The notes beneath the pieces are model-generated. The model saw nothing but the letters and a program-made list of their open reading frames with translations, made no database searches and was not told the DNA's origin. Shown here one piece after another: positions 8,476-16,887 of a stretch of 64,000 nucleotides of DNA; position 1 is the first letter of the stretch; each line of letters opens with the position of its first letter. Location: contig NZ_JANUGW010000011.1 of the NCBI RefSeq assembly GCF_024753285.1, forward strand, positions 1 to 64,000. Reading direction: 5' to 3'. The position numbers were made by a program, and so were the translations under genes. The stretch comes from Massilia pinisoli (lineage in GTDB: Bacteria; Pseudomonadota; Gammaproteobacteria; Burkholderiales; Burkholderiaceae_D).

Positions 8476-9314
8476 AAAAAACCGTCCTGACCATGGCGCT
8501 GTGCGCGTGCGCGGCAACGTCCGTCCAGGCCGCGGAATGGAGCGACACGTCGATCGGCTACCGCACCGGCAGCCGCTTCCGCGAGCCGTTCAACACCGAC
8601 GAGATCCATAAAGACATCATCGACATCAACCACGTGAGCGGTTATGCCTACGGCACGAACTTCTTCAACCTGGACGTCCTGCTGTCGAACAAATCCGACC
8701 CGTCGGCCCCCGGCGCCAGCTCGGGTGCGCAGGAGTTCTACCTCGTGTACCGCAACACGGTCTCGCTGGGCAAGGTGAGCGGCAAGGAATTCGCGTACGG
8801 CCCCGTGAGCGACGTCGGCATGACCTTCGGCTTCGACGTCAATACGAAGGACGACGCGGGCTACAACTCGAAGAAGCGCATGCTGGTCGTCGGCCCGACG
8901 CTCGCCTTCAAGGTGCCGGGCCTGTTGAACGTGGGCGTGTACGGCCTGTGGGAAAGCAACGCGCCGACGAACCAGTTCACGGGCGTCTCCACGCCGCGCT
9001 ACCGCTACGACACGCACCCGATGCTGGGCGCCGTGTGGGCGTTCCCGATCGGGACGACGGGCCTGTCGTGGGAAGGCTTCGCGAACTGGATCGCATCGAA
9101 GGGCAAGGACGAATTCGGCAACCAGACGGCGCCGGAGACGAACATCGACATGCAGCTGATGTACGACCTGGGCCCGCTGATGGGCGCCAAGGCCAAGACC
9201 TTCCGTGCCGGCGTCGCTTACCAGTACTGGCACAACAAGTTCGGCAACGACAGCAAGCACGTGCCGGGCGCCTCGGCCAGCACGCCGATGGTGAAGGCCG
9301 AATACCACTTCTGA
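8472..9314 (+). CDS. Tsx-like outer-membrane channel protein
   Basis: A 280-residue exported protein with signal peptide MKKTVLTMALCACAATSVQA. The mature part is rich in alternating aromatic/polar strands and ends in F (VKAEYHF), as expected of an outer-membrane beta-barrel. Features such as AYQYWHNKFGND and ISWEGF-type turns resemble the nucleoside-specific channel Tsx and related outer envelope proteins. Coupling to the NCS2 permease gene (4-bp overlap) suggests it lets purines cross the outer membrane, while the permease serves the inner one. Assignment to the Tsx family is by resemblance only. Confidence 0.7.
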   Translation: MKKTVLTMALCACAATSVQAAEWSDTSIGYRTGSRFREPFNTDEIHKDIIDINHVSGYAYGTNFFNLDVLLSNKSDPSAPGASSGAQEFYLVYRNTVSLGKVSGKEFAYGPVSDVGMTFGFDVNTKDDAGYNSKKRMLVVGPTLAFKVPGLLNVGVYGLWESNAPTNQFTGVSTPRYRYDTHPMLGAVWAFPIGTTGLSWEGFANWIASKGKDEFGNQTAPETNIDMQLMYDLGPLMGAKAKTFRAGVAYQYWHNKFGNDSKHVPGASASTPMVKAEYHF

Positions 9315-9373
9315 TCCACTTCCGATTTTCCGGACGGGGCAAGGCGGCACGGCGGTGTCGTCCTGCCGCTGCC

Positions 9374-9411
9374 AACGGCGCGCTTGCCCTCGGGCGGCGC
9401 GCCGTTTTTTT
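9374..9411 (+). terminator. Rho-independent terminator after the urate operon
   Basis: AACGGCGCGC (9374-9383) pairs perfectly with GCGCGCCGTT (9397-9406) across a 13-nt loop, and a run of seven T starts at 9405. It ends the rightward hiuH-puuD-permease-porin unit. Confidence 0.85.
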
Positions 9412-9453
9412 CGGTGTATCCTGACGGCCGACGCAGACAGCAGGAGTACACCG

Positions 9454-9938
9454 ATGGCGACATACATCCTGGTGCCGGGCGGCTGGCACGGCGGCTGGGC
9501 GTTCGATGCGGTCGCGCGTCCGTTGACGGAGGCGGGCCACGACGTGCGCGCGTGGCCGCGCTCGCGTTCGTGGACGCATTCGTGCCGGCCGACGGCGATT
9601 CCGTATGGTCGCTCGCGAACCAGCGCTACCGCGACGTGTTCCTCGCCGGCGCGGCGGGCGATGGGCTCACCTGCCCACCACCGTCCCACCTCGACCCGCG
9701 CTGCCGCCCGCATCCGGTCGGCACGTTCCTGCAGGCGATCCGGCTGACAGGCGCGTGGCGCGCCGTGCGCACGAAGGCCCACGTCGCCGCGACCGGCTGG
9801 GAAGGCAGCCCGTTCATTGCGGCACACGAGCGCCTGCGCGCCGATCCCGCGTGGCGCACCCACCTCGTCGACTGCGCGCACGACGTGCCGCGTTTGGCGC
9901 CGGCGGCCCTTGCGGACATCTTGCTCGGTCTGGCATGA
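9454..9938 (+). pseudogene. alpha/beta hydrolase remnant with internal deletion and frameshift
   Basis: The start (ATG at 9454 behind a CAGGAG site) encodes MATYILVPGGWHGGWAFDAV, a textbook N-terminus of small esterases of the salicylate/hydroxynitrile-lyase type. After about 37 residues the reading frame must shift to continue with FVDAFVPADGDSVWSL and run to a normal C-terminus (HDVPRLAPAALADILLGLA) at 9938. Roughly 60 residues expected between these parts, including the GHSxGG nucleophile elbow, are absent. It therefore cannot encode an active serine hydrolase. A deletion that also shifted the frame explains both observations. Confidence 0.8.
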
Positions 9939-9987
9939 TCGTCGCGGGCCACGCGCCCAACCAAACCGTCCGAAGGAGACTCGCGCC

Positions 9988-10710
9988 ATGCGCAAGCGCC
10001 ATGCCGCCGTGATCGGTGTACTGATGTTCGTGCTGCACGGCGGCGCGTCGGCCCGGCCCGGACGCTGGCAGGTCGACAGCACCGACGTGCCGAACGACCC
10101 CGCCTGCACCCGCTTGCGGAAGGTCGTCGAAGACTATTTCCGCCGTCACCCGGCTATGCCCGACGCGTGTGTCGAGGCTGCGCTGGGCGGTGCGTTCGAG
10201 ATGCCGCCGTTACAGCGGCTCGCCAATCCCAGCGCCGATTTCATCGCACATATCGAAAAATATCTGCAGGTCGGTGCACAGTCGTACTTCGCCGACGTGG
10301 ACCGGGGCGCCGCGCTCGAAGACATGTACGTCTACCGGGCGGAGATGTTCGTCAAGGGCAAAGACCAGTTGTTCGTGTGGCGCGGTAAGATGGCCGACCA
10401 GTTCTCGCCGTATGGAACGGTGCCGGGGGTAGTCAAGACGATCCTCCAACATCGCAGGCCAAAGTCCGGCGGCGGATGCGACGGCAAGCCCGACGAGGAA
10501 GACGTCGAGGCCCACATCCTGATGAAGGAGGATTTGTCGGGACCGCTGCGGTTGGAGCACGCCGTGATCGACAACCTGCTGGCGAACGCACGCCTGCGCC
10601 TCGACCATGGCACGCCCGTCTTCATCAGCGGGGGCAAGGTCTTCAAACAGGATCGGTATGGCCTGTCGCTGACGTGTTCGATCAAGCGCGAGCCGCCCCG
10701 CTCGCGCTAG
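9988..10710 (+). CDS. secreted protein of unknown function
   Basis: A 240-residue protein with an N-terminal signal peptide (KRHAAVIGVLMFVLHGGASA, probable cleavage after ASA). The mature part has four Cys that could form disulfides. There is no recognisable enzymatic motif; the pattern of an acidic middle and a CSIKRE-type C-terminal strand gives no family that I recognise. The start at 9988 is supported by GAAGGAGA 9 bp upstream; the longer frame from 9817 runs through the hydrolase remnant. It stands alone between the pseudogene and the monooxygenase. Confidence 0.75.
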   Translation: MRKRHAAVIGVLMFVLHGGASARPGRWQVDSTDVPNDPACTRLRKVVEDYFRRHPAMPDACVEAALGGAFEMPPLQRLANPSADFIAHIEKYLQVGAQSYFADVDRGAALEDMYVYRAEMFVKGKDQLFVWRGKMADQFSPYGTVPGVVKTILQHRRPKSGGGCDGKPDEEDVEAHILMKEDLSGPLRLEHAVIDNLLANARLRLDHGTPVFISGGKVFKQDRYGLSLTCSIKREPPRSR

Positions 10711-10759
10711 GGATGCGATGGGATGTGTGCAGGATGTCGAGGCCGAACAGGAGGCGTCA

Positions 10760-12205
10760 ATGCGGACATTGGAACATGAAGTGCTGATTGCCGGCGCCGG
10801 CCCCACGGGCCTGATGCTGGCCGCCGAACTGGCCCTCGCGGGCGTGGACGCCGCCATCGTCGAGCGCAAGCCGGCGCAGGCGCGCGTGGGCGGCCGCGCG
10901 GGCGGCCTGCACGCGCGCACGCTCGAAGTGCTTGACCAGCGCGGCATCGTCGACCGCTTCCTCGCCGCGGGCAAGACCCATCCCCGCGTCAGCTTCCACG
11001 TCCCGCTCGACATCGGCGATTTCCCGACCCGGCACAACTACCTGCTCGCGCTGGCGCAGGAAAAGACCGAACGGCTGCTGGTCGCATGGGCCGACGAACT
11101 GGACGTGCGCATCTATCGCGACCGCGAAGTCGCCGGCATCGCGTGCGGCGCGGACGGTGTCGACGTCACGACGACGCAGGGCGACACGTTGCGCGCCGCC
11201 TGGCTCGTCGGCTGCGACGGTGGCCGCAGCACCGTGCGCAAGCTGGCCGGCATCGGCTTCCCCGGCTGGGATGCGTCCACGAGCTGGATCATCGCGGAGG
11301 TCAGGATGACGGAGAAGCCCGTGCTCGGCTTCCACGAGGACGCATCCGGCCGCCACGCGATGTCGCTGATGGAGGATGGCGAAACGGTCGGCGTCGTGCT
11401 GGCGGGACGCGATCCGCGCGCGGCCGGCGAGCCGACCCTGGGCGAACTCGCGGCGGCCTTGACGTCCATCTACGGCACCGATTTCGGGGTCCACGCGCCC
11501 ACGTGGCTGTCGCGCTTCTCCGACGCGACGCGCCAGGCGGACGCTTATCGCAAGGGGCGCGTCCTGCTGGCCGGCGACGCCGCGCACATCCACCCGCCGC
11601 TGGGCGGGCAGGGCTTGAACCTCGGCGTGCAGGATGCCGTCAATCTGGGCTGGAAGCTGGCGCAGGTCGTCAAGGGCGTCTCGCCCGTAGCGCTGCTCGA
11701 TACTTACCAGTCCGAGCGTCATCCCGCCGCGGCGCGCGTGCTGCGCAATACCATCGCGCAGGGCGTCCTGCGCCGCCCGGACGATCGCACACCGGTGCTG
11801 GGCGAATTCGTCGCGGAGATGCTCGAGATGGACGAACCGCGCAAGCGCTTCGGCGCCATGATCGCGGGCCTCGATATCGCCTACGCCCCCGGCGCGGACC
11901 ATCCGCTCGTCGGCAGGCGCATGCCCGACCTGGACATCGTGACGGCGGGCGGCCCGACCCGCGTCTACGCGCTGCTGCGCGAAGCGCGACCCGTGCTGCT
12001 CGACTTCACCGGGATGGCCGGCGTGGCCGGCGACCGCGTCCAGCGGATCGCCGCGACGTTCGCCGGGACGTGCGAGCTTCCCGTCATCGGCGCCGTCCCG
12101 TTGCCGGACGCGGTCCTGGTCCGGCCCGACGGGTACGTCGCGTGGGCCGGTGACGGCGGGGCGCAAGGCCTGCTCGGGGCAATGCACACCTGGTTCGGCG
12201 CCTGA
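10760..12205 (+). CDS. FAD-dependent aromatic monooxygenase (PHBH/Rox type)
   Basis: A 481-residue class A flavoprotein monooxygenase. GAGPTG at 12-17 starts the Rossmann FAD site, GCDGGRS is the DG motif, and GDAAHIHPPLGGQGLNLG is the GD motif that binds the FAD ribityl chain. The C-terminal ~110 residues resemble the thioredoxin-like extension of the rifampicin/tetracycline and phenol hydroxylase group. It would use NADPH and O2 to hydroxylate an aromatic compound; the substrate is unknown. The start at 10760 has a strong CAGGAGG ribosome site. No partner genes lie beside it. Confidence 0.88.
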   Translation: MRTLEHEVLIAGAGPTGLMLAAELALAGVDAAIVERKPAQARVGGRAGGLHARTLEVLDQRGIVDRFLAAGKTHPRVSFHVPLDIGDFPTRHNYLLALAQEKTERLLVAWADELDVRIYRDREVAGIACGADGVDVTTTQGDTLRAAWLVGCDGGRSTVRKLAGIGFPGWDASTSWIIAEVRMTEKPVLGFHEDASGRHAMSLMEDGETVGVVLAGRDPRAAGEPTLGELAAALTSIYGTDFGVHAPTWLSRFSDATRQADAYRKGRVLLAGDAAHIHPPLGGQGLNLGVQDAVNLGWKLAQVVKGVSPVALLDTYQSERHPAAARVLRNTIAQGVLRRPDDRTPVLGEFVAEMLEMDEPRKRFGAMIAGLDIAYAPGADHPLVGRRMPDLDIVTAGGPTRVYALLREARPVLLDFTGMAGVAGDRVQRIAATFAGTCELPVIGAVPLPDAVLVRPDGYVAWAGDGGAQGLLGAMHTWFGA

Positions 12206-12311
12206 GACGCACGCCGGCCCGTCCCGTTTTCGTGCAGCGCGCACGGGAAAGGCGCCGTGTCGGCGCGCGTGCGCCGTTCGCGTGCATGACGGGTGACAGT
12301 CGTTGCCGATC

Positions 12312-12329
12312 TGGTGCAGCCGTGCACCA
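12312..12329 (+). promoter_or_regulatory. inverted repeat resembling NtrC half-sites
   Basis: TGGTGCA (12312-12318) and TGCACCA (12323-12329) form a perfect 7-bp inverted repeat with a 4-nt spacer. The halves are those of NtrC sites, though in the opposite order to the classic dyad. It lies about 95 bp before the -12 element of a sigma-54-like promoter, the usual distance for an activator site. Confidence 0.4.
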
Positions 12330-12400
12330 GCACGCGGCAGGAGCACGCCGACGGTGCGCTGCGGGTCTGCCTGCGCCGGGCCGCCACCTCATTTCTCATC

Positions 12401-12416
12401 AGGCCCGCTTCTTGCG
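12401..12416 (+). promoter_or_regulatory. sigma-54-like (-24/-12) promoter of the nitrite channel gene
   Basis: AGGCCCGCTTCTTGCG has GG at 12402-12403 and GC at 12414-12415 with 10 nt between them, the spacing required for RpoN promoters. It is 80 bp upstream of the formate/nitrite channel start. The -24 box deviates from TGGCACG, so confidence is moderate. Confidence 0.45.
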
Positions 12417-12496
12417 TCACTCCCTATGACGGCGCAACCGACGCCGGATCATCGTTCAATCAATGCCGCCCAGAGCGGCCCCGAGGGAGAAGTTTC

Positions 12497-13309
12497 ATGG
12501 CGTACCTGGTGCCTTCAGAATTCGTGACCAAGATGGTCGACGCGGGCGAGTCCAAGATCTATATGTCCACGCGCGACGCGCTGATCCGCGCCTACATGGC
12601 CGGCGCCATCCTCGCCTTGTCGGCGGTGTTCGCCGTAAGCTGCTCGGTCGCCACTGGCGTGCCGCTGATCGGCGCGCTGCTGTTCCCGGTGGGCTTCTGC
12701 ATGCTGTACCTGCTCGGCTTCGACCTGCTGACTGGCGTGTTCGTCCTCACGCCGCTCGCGCTGATCGACAAGCGTCCAGGCGTCACCTTGCCGCGCGTGA
12801 TCAAGCACTGGGGCATCGTCTTCACGGGTAACTTCCTCGGCGCGCTCACGGTCGCCGTGCTGATGGCGTACATCTTCACGTTCGGCTTCCACACGGACGG
12901 TGGCGTGCTGGCGAAGACGATCGGCACGATCGGCGAAAAGCGCACGCTCGGCTATGCGGAATACGGTTTTGCAGGCATGGTCACGCTGTTCATCCGCGGC
13001 ATGCTGTGCAACTGGATGGTGTCGACGGGCGTCGTGGGCGCCATGATCTCGACCACCGTCGGCGGCAAGGTCATCGCCATGTGGATGCCCGTGATGCTGT
13101 TCTTCGCGATGGCGTTCGAACACTCGGTCGTCAACATGTTCCTGTTCCCGTTCGGGATCCTGACGGGCGCGCACTTCACGTTCGTCGACTACCTGCTGTG
13201 GAACGAGATCCCGACCGTGCTGGGCAACCTCGTCGGCGGCCTCGCGTTCACGGGCCTGACCTTGTACTCGACGCACGTGAAGACGGCGCCGAAGCGTTCG
13301 TTCAACTGA
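12497..13309 (+). CDS. formate/nitrite (FNT) channel family protein
   Basis: A 270-residue pentameric FNT channel with six membrane spans (YLLGFDLLTGVFVL, NFLGALTVAVLMAYIF, CNWMVSTGVVGA, FEHSVVNMF). The FEHSVVNMF motif carries the conserved central-pore His, and NWM and the two hydrophobic constrictions are typical of FocA/NirC. The start at 12497 follows a GAGGGAGA ribosome site; the upstream frame from 12293 is not used. The following gene encodes a fused protein phosphatase-kinase 28 bp away, an arrangement often found in nitrate/nitrite assimilation loci, so nitrite is the likelier substrate (inference). Confidence 0.9.
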   Translation: MAYLVPSEFVTKMVDAGESKIYMSTRDALIRAYMAGAILALSAVFAVSCSVATGVPLIGALLFPVGFCMLYLLGFDLLTGVFVLTPLALIDKRPGVTLPRVIKHWGIVFTGNFLGALTVAVLMAYIFTFGFHTDGGVLAKTIGTIGEKRTLGYAEYGFAGMVTLFIRGMLCNWMVSTGVVGAMISTTVGGKVIAMWMPVMLFFAMAFEHSVVNMFLFPFGILTGAHFTFVDYLLWNEIPTVLGNLVGGLAFTGLTLYSTHVKTAPKRSFN

Positions 13310-13337
13310 TCGCGCACAACGCGCGGACCGGCGCCTG

Positions 13338-15071
13338 ATGTCGACACCACTGACCCTGTCCGTCGGCCAGCACACGGACCGGGGCCGCAAGCCCTCGAAC
13401 CAGGATTGCCACGGGGCGGCGCTGCCGCGCGAATCGCTGCGTGCGACGAAGGGCGCGGCGCTCGCGCTGGCGGACGGCATCGGCAGCAGCGACGTGAGCC
13501 ACGTCGCCAGCGCCACCGCGGTCGCGTCGTTCCTCGAGGATTACTACGCCACGTCGGACGCCTGGTCGGTCAGGACGTCCGCCGAGCGCGTGCTCGCCGC
13601 CGTCAACGCCTGGCTGTACGCGCAGACGCGCCAGAGCCAGGACCGCTACGACCAGGACCGCGGTTACGTCTGCACGTTCACGGCGCTCGTCATCAAGTCG
13701 AACACGGCGCACGTGTTCCACGTCGGCGACGCGCGCCTGTACCGGGTCCACGTGGGCGCGCAGAGCGCCAGCCTGGAACAGGTGACGACGGACCACCGCG
13801 TGTGGGTGTCGCCCGAGCGCAGCTACCTGAGCCGCGCGCTGGGCGTGCAGGACCGGATCGACATCGACTATCGCACCGTCGCCCTCGAAGCCGGCGACCT
13901 GTTCATGCTCGCGACGGACGGCGTCTACGAGCACGTGACGGGCGCAGACGTCCACGCCGCGCTGGAAGGCGCGCCCGACCTCGACGCGGCGGCATGCCGG
14001 CTCGTCGAGCGCGCGCTGGAGAAGGGCAGCCCGGACAACCTCACCGTGCAATTCGTGCGCATCGAATCGCTGCAGGCGCGCGAAGCGTCCGAGCTGCTGC
14101 GCCAGATGGCGGGCCTGCCGCTGCCACCGCAGCTGGAGCCGCGCGCGGAGCTCGACGGCTACCGCATCGTGCGCGAGGTCCACGGCAGCAGCCGCAGCCA
14201 CGTCTACCTGGCGCTCGATCCGGACAGCGGCGCGCACGTGATCCTCAAGACTCCGTCGACCGACCTCGCGGGCGATCGCGCCCACATGGAACGCTTCGTG
14301 ATGGAGGAGTGGGTCATGGGCCGCGTGCGCAGTCCGCATGTCGTCCGGCCGGCGCCTGCGCGACGGCGCAGCTGCGTGTATGTCGCCACGGAATACATCG
14401 ACGGCGTGACGCTCGCGCAATGGCTGCGCGACCGGCCGCGTCCCGGCCTGGACGCCGTGCGCCGCATCGTCGACCAGGTGGCGAAAGGCCTGCGCGCCTT
14501 CCACCGTCTCGACATGCTGCACCAGGACGTGCGGCCGGAAAACGTCATGATCGACGCGGACGGCAACGCCCGCATCATCGACTTTGGCTCCGTGAGCGTG
14601 GCCGGCGTCGTCGAGATGGCACCGCATGCGGACGACTGGACCCTGCAAGGCGCCGCACTGTACGCCGCACCCGAATACTTCCTGGGCGAGCACGGAACGG
14701 TACGCTCCGACGTGTTCGCGCTCGGGGTCCTGACTTACCTGATGCTGACGGGCGAACTGCCGTACGGTGTCGAAATCCCGCGCGCGGCCGGGCGCGCGGC
14801 GCAGCGCAAGCTCGCGTACCGGTCCGCGCGCGACCACGATCCGGCCATCCCCGCCTGGGTCGACGCCGCATTGCGCCGCGCGTTGCAGATCGATCCGCGC
14901 CGGCGTTACGAGGACGTCTCCGAATTCGTGTACGACCTGCACCATCCGAATGGCGCCTTTCTCGAGCATCGGCGCGCGCCGCTGATCGAGCGCAGCCCGC
15001 TGCTGTTCTGGAAGGCGACGTCGTTCACGCTGGTGCTGGCGCTCGTGGCGGACCTGGCGCTGCGGCGCTAG
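13338..15071 (+). CDS. bifunctional PP2C phosphatase / Ser-Thr kinase, membrane-anchored
   Basis: A 577-residue protein with opposing activities. Residues ~5-240 form a PP2C phosphatase with metal-binding ALADGIGSS, FHVGDARLY, TTDHRVW, LATDGVYE and SPDNLTVQF. Residues ~265-525 form a Hanks-type kinase with the nucleotide Lys in VILKTPS, an alpha-C Glu in VMEEWVMG, a catalytic loop LHQDVRPENV (HQD in place of HRD, Arg in place of the loop Lys) and DFG in IIDFGSV. A C-terminal hydrophobic helix (residues ~553-575, ATSFTLVLALVADLAL) anchors it to the membrane. Its place directly after the nitrite channel suggests it sets the phosphorylation of a nitrogen-transport partner; the target is unknown. 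Its stop overlaps the converging MerR gene by 4 bp. Confidence 0.92.
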   Translation: MSTPLTLSVGQHTDRGRKPSNQDCHGAALPRESLRATKGAALALADGIGSSDVSHVASATAVASFLEDYYATSDAWSVRTSAERVLAAVNAWLYAQTRQSQDRYDQDRGYVCTFTALVIKSNTAHVFHVGDARLYRVHVGAQSASLEQVTTDHRVWVSPERSYLSRALGVQDRIDIDYRTVALEAGDLFMLATDGVYEHVTGADVHAALEGAPDLDAAACRLVERALEKGSPDNLTVQFVRIESLQAREASELLRQMAGLPLPPQLEPRAELDGYRIVREVHGSSRSHVYLALDPDSGAHVILKTPSTDLAGDRAHMERFVMEEWVMGRVRSPHVVRPAPARRRSCVYVATEYIDGVTLAQWLRDRPRPGLDAVRRIVDQVAKGLRAFHRLDMLHQDVRPENVMIDADGNARIIDFGSVSVAGVVEMAPHADDWTLQGAALYAAPEYFLGEHGTVRSDVFALGVLTYLMLTGELPYGVEIPRAAGRAAQRKLAYRSARDHDPAIPAWVDAALRRALQIDPRRRYEDVSEFVYDLHHPNGAFLEHRRAPLIERSPLLFWKATSFTLVLALVADLALRR

Positions 15072-15499
15072 CGGTCCTCCACGGTCCATTCATCCGCTTG
15101 CAGCCCCACGCAATCCATCACGCGCGCGGCGTTGTCGCCGCATGCCATGCCGTCCGGCTTGGACTCGATGAGGTCGATCAGCGACAGGAGATGGGCCTTG
15201 TTCATTGCCAGCCGCTGCTGCATCGCGTCGATGTCGGCGAGCTTCCGGTGAAGTGTCGCCATCAATTCGTCGTGGCGCCAGCCGGCAGCATCGGCGGGCA
15301 GGACGCCCTTGATTTCGTCGAGCGTGAAGCCGGTCTGCTGGGCATTGACGATGATGCCGAGGATCGTCGCCGCTTCGGGCGGATAGTCGCGGTAGCCGTT
15401 CGACAGCCGTTCGACCGATTTCAGCAGGCCCTTGGATTCGTAAAACCGGATGGCGGACGCCGCGAGTCCGGTGCGTTTTGCTAGTTCGCCAATTTTCAT
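15068..15499 (-). CDS. MerR family transcriptional regulator
   Basis: A 143-residue MerR regulator: N-terminal winged helix (KIGELAKRTGLAASAIRFYESKGLL) then a long dimerisation coiled coil. It lacks the CX2CXCX5C iron-sulfur cluster of SoxR and the metal-binding Cys of ZntR/CueR; the two Cys near the C-terminus (MACGD, MDCVG) are spaced differently. The start at 15499 gives the family's standard MKIGELAKRTG. It diverges from an Old Yellow Enzyme homologue, and both have promoters with the 19-bp spacer typical of MerR control. The inducer may be an electrophile or redox stress (inference). Confidence 0.9.
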   Translation of the reverse strand: MKIGELAKRTGLAASAIRFYESKGLLKSVERLSNGYRDYPPEAATILGIIVNAQQTGFTLDEIKGVLPADAAGWRHDELMATLHRKLADIDAMQQRLAMNKAHLLSLIDLIESKPDGMACGDNAARVMDCVGLQADEWTVEDR

Positions 15500-15527
15500 G
15501 TGCTGTTCACGGGAGACGTTGTCCGTC

Positions 15528-15558
15528 ACTCTAACCTTAAAGTCCACTTGAATGTCAA
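15528..15558 (-). promoter_or_regulatory. MerR-type promoter of the merR gene (19-bp spacer)
   Basis: Read leftward, -35 TTGACA (15558-15553) and -10 TAGAGT (15533-15528) are separated by 19 bp (15534-15552). The spacer lies within a 22-bp imperfect dyad at 15534-15555 with arms ACCTTAAAGT and ACTTGAATGT. This is the over-long spacer and dyad that MerR proteins twist to activate. Confidence 0.7.
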
Positions 15559-15585
15559 CGGCGCGAAAAAACCGCGCGACCCCTA

Positions 15586-15616
15586 TTGACCTTCAAGTCG
15601 ACTTCAAGCTTAGGAT
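15586..15616 (+). promoter_or_regulatory. MerR-type promoter of the ene-reductase gene (19-bp spacer)
   Basis: -35 TTGACC (15586-15591) and -10 TAGGAT (15611-15616) are separated by 19 bp. A dyad at 15589-15610 with arms ACCTTCAAGT and ACTTCAAGCT fills the spacer, matching the dyad in the opposite promoter. Confidence 0.75.
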
Positions 15617-15644
15617 CTCATCCATCGATACGAAGGAGTGCCCG

Positions 15645-16877
15645 ATGAGCCCATTCACCCCGTTGATCCTGCCGAACGGCACACAGGTGCGGAACCGCCT
15701 CGGCAAGGCCGCGATGGAAGAAAACCTGGCGGACGCCGACCATGCGCCGTCGCCCGAGTTGATTCGTCTGTACCGGACGTGGGCGGAGGGCGGTGCCGGG
15801 CTGCTGATCACCGGGAACGTCATGGTCGATCGCCGCGCCATGACGGGGCCGGGCGGCGTCGTGCTGGAGTCGACGCGGCACCGCGCGCGTTTCGAACAAT
15901 GGGCGCAAGTGGCGCGAAGCCACGGCGCGCAGATCTGGATGCAGGTAAATCATCCCGGCCGCCAGATGCCCGCCGCGCTGGGCCAAGCCACGTTCGCGCC
16001 GTCGCCCGTGGCGCTCGACATGGGACGCTTCTCCAGGCAGTTCGCGGCGCCGAAGGAAATGACGGAGCGCGAGATCCTGGAGGTCAAACGGCGCTTCGTG
16101 GAGACCGCCGTACTGGCGCAGACGTTCGGCTTCGACGGTGTGCAGGTCCATGCCGCGCACGGTTACCTGATCAGCCAGTTCCTGTCGCCGCTGACGAACA
16201 AGCGGACGGACCGCTGGGGTGGTCCGATCGAGAATCGGGCTCGCCTGCTGCTCGACGTCGTGCGGGAAGTCCGGGCGCGTGTCGGCGCCGCATTCAGCGT
16301 GTCCGTGAAGCTGAACTCCGCCGACTTCCAGCGCGGCGGGTTCAGTGCCGACGACGCGAAGGCCGTCGTGGCCATGCTGAATCCGTTGGGCGTCGACCTG
16401 CTCGAGCTGTCCGGCGGGAGCTACGAAGCGCCCGCCATGCAGGGACAGGCGCGCGACGGACGCACCTTGGCGCGCGAAGCTTATTTCCTCGAATTCGCGC
16501 AAGACATCGCGTCCGTCGCGACGATGCCGCTCATGGTCACGGGCGGCATCCGCCGGCTGCCGATCGCCGAGCAGGTGCTGGACGGCGGCATCGACATGGT
16601 CGGCATCGGCACGGCGCTCGCGTTGAATCCGGCGCTGCCGCGCGAATGGCAAGCGGGGACGGCCAGCGCGCCCGTGCTGCGTCCGATCACGTGGAAGAGC
16701 AAGGTGCTGGCGTCGATCGCCCACATGGCGATGGTGAAGCACCAGCTGCGCAGGCTCAGTCGCGGACGGGGCGCGAATCCGGCCGTCACGCCGCTGCGCG
16801 CGTTCCTGGAACAGCAACTCGACACGACCATCAAGACGCGGCGCTACCGCCGCTGGATCGGCCAACAGGCGGCCTGA
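15645..16877 (+). CDS. NADH:flavin oxidoreductase, Old Yellow Enzyme family
   Basis: A 410-residue FMN-dependent TIM-barrel oxidoreductase of the OYE/2,4-dienoyl-CoA reductase class. Features: KAAMEENLADADHAPS at the N-terminus, HPGRQMP, VQVHAAHGYLISQFLSP with the substrate-binding His pair, RWGG and MVTGGIRR for phosphate binding. No C-terminal FeS/FAD domain is present, so it is the short form. It probably reduces activated C=C bonds of enones using NAD(P)H. The start at 15645 follows CGAAGGAG. The MerR-type promoter indicates induction by the divergent regulator, suggesting a role in electrophile detoxification. Confidence 0.9.
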   Translation: MSPFTPLILPNGTQVRNRLGKAAMEENLADADHAPSPELIRLYRTWAEGGAGLLITGNVMVDRRAMTGPGGVVLESTRHRARFEQWAQVARSHGAQIWMQVNHPGRQMPAALGQATFAPSPVALDMGRFSRQFAAPKEMTEREILEVKRRFVETAVLAQTFGFDGVQVHAAHGYLISQFLSPLTNKRTDRWGGPIENRARLLLDVVREVRARVGAAFSVSVKLNSADFQRGGFSADDAKAVVAMLNPLGVDLLELSGGSYEAPAMQGQARDGRTLAREAYFLEFAQDIASVATMPLMVTGGIRRLPIAEQVLDGGIDMVGIGTALALNPALPREWQAGTASAPVLRPITWKSKVLASIAHMAMVKHQLRRLSRGRGANPAVTPLRAFLEQQLDTTIKTRRYRRWIGQQAA

Positions 16878-16887
16878 CGGCGCGCGG

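Noticed and set aside
15068..15499. Assignment of the MerR gene as SoxR
   Set aside because: The dyads look like soxbox arms, but the C-terminal four-Cys iron-sulfur motif is missing.
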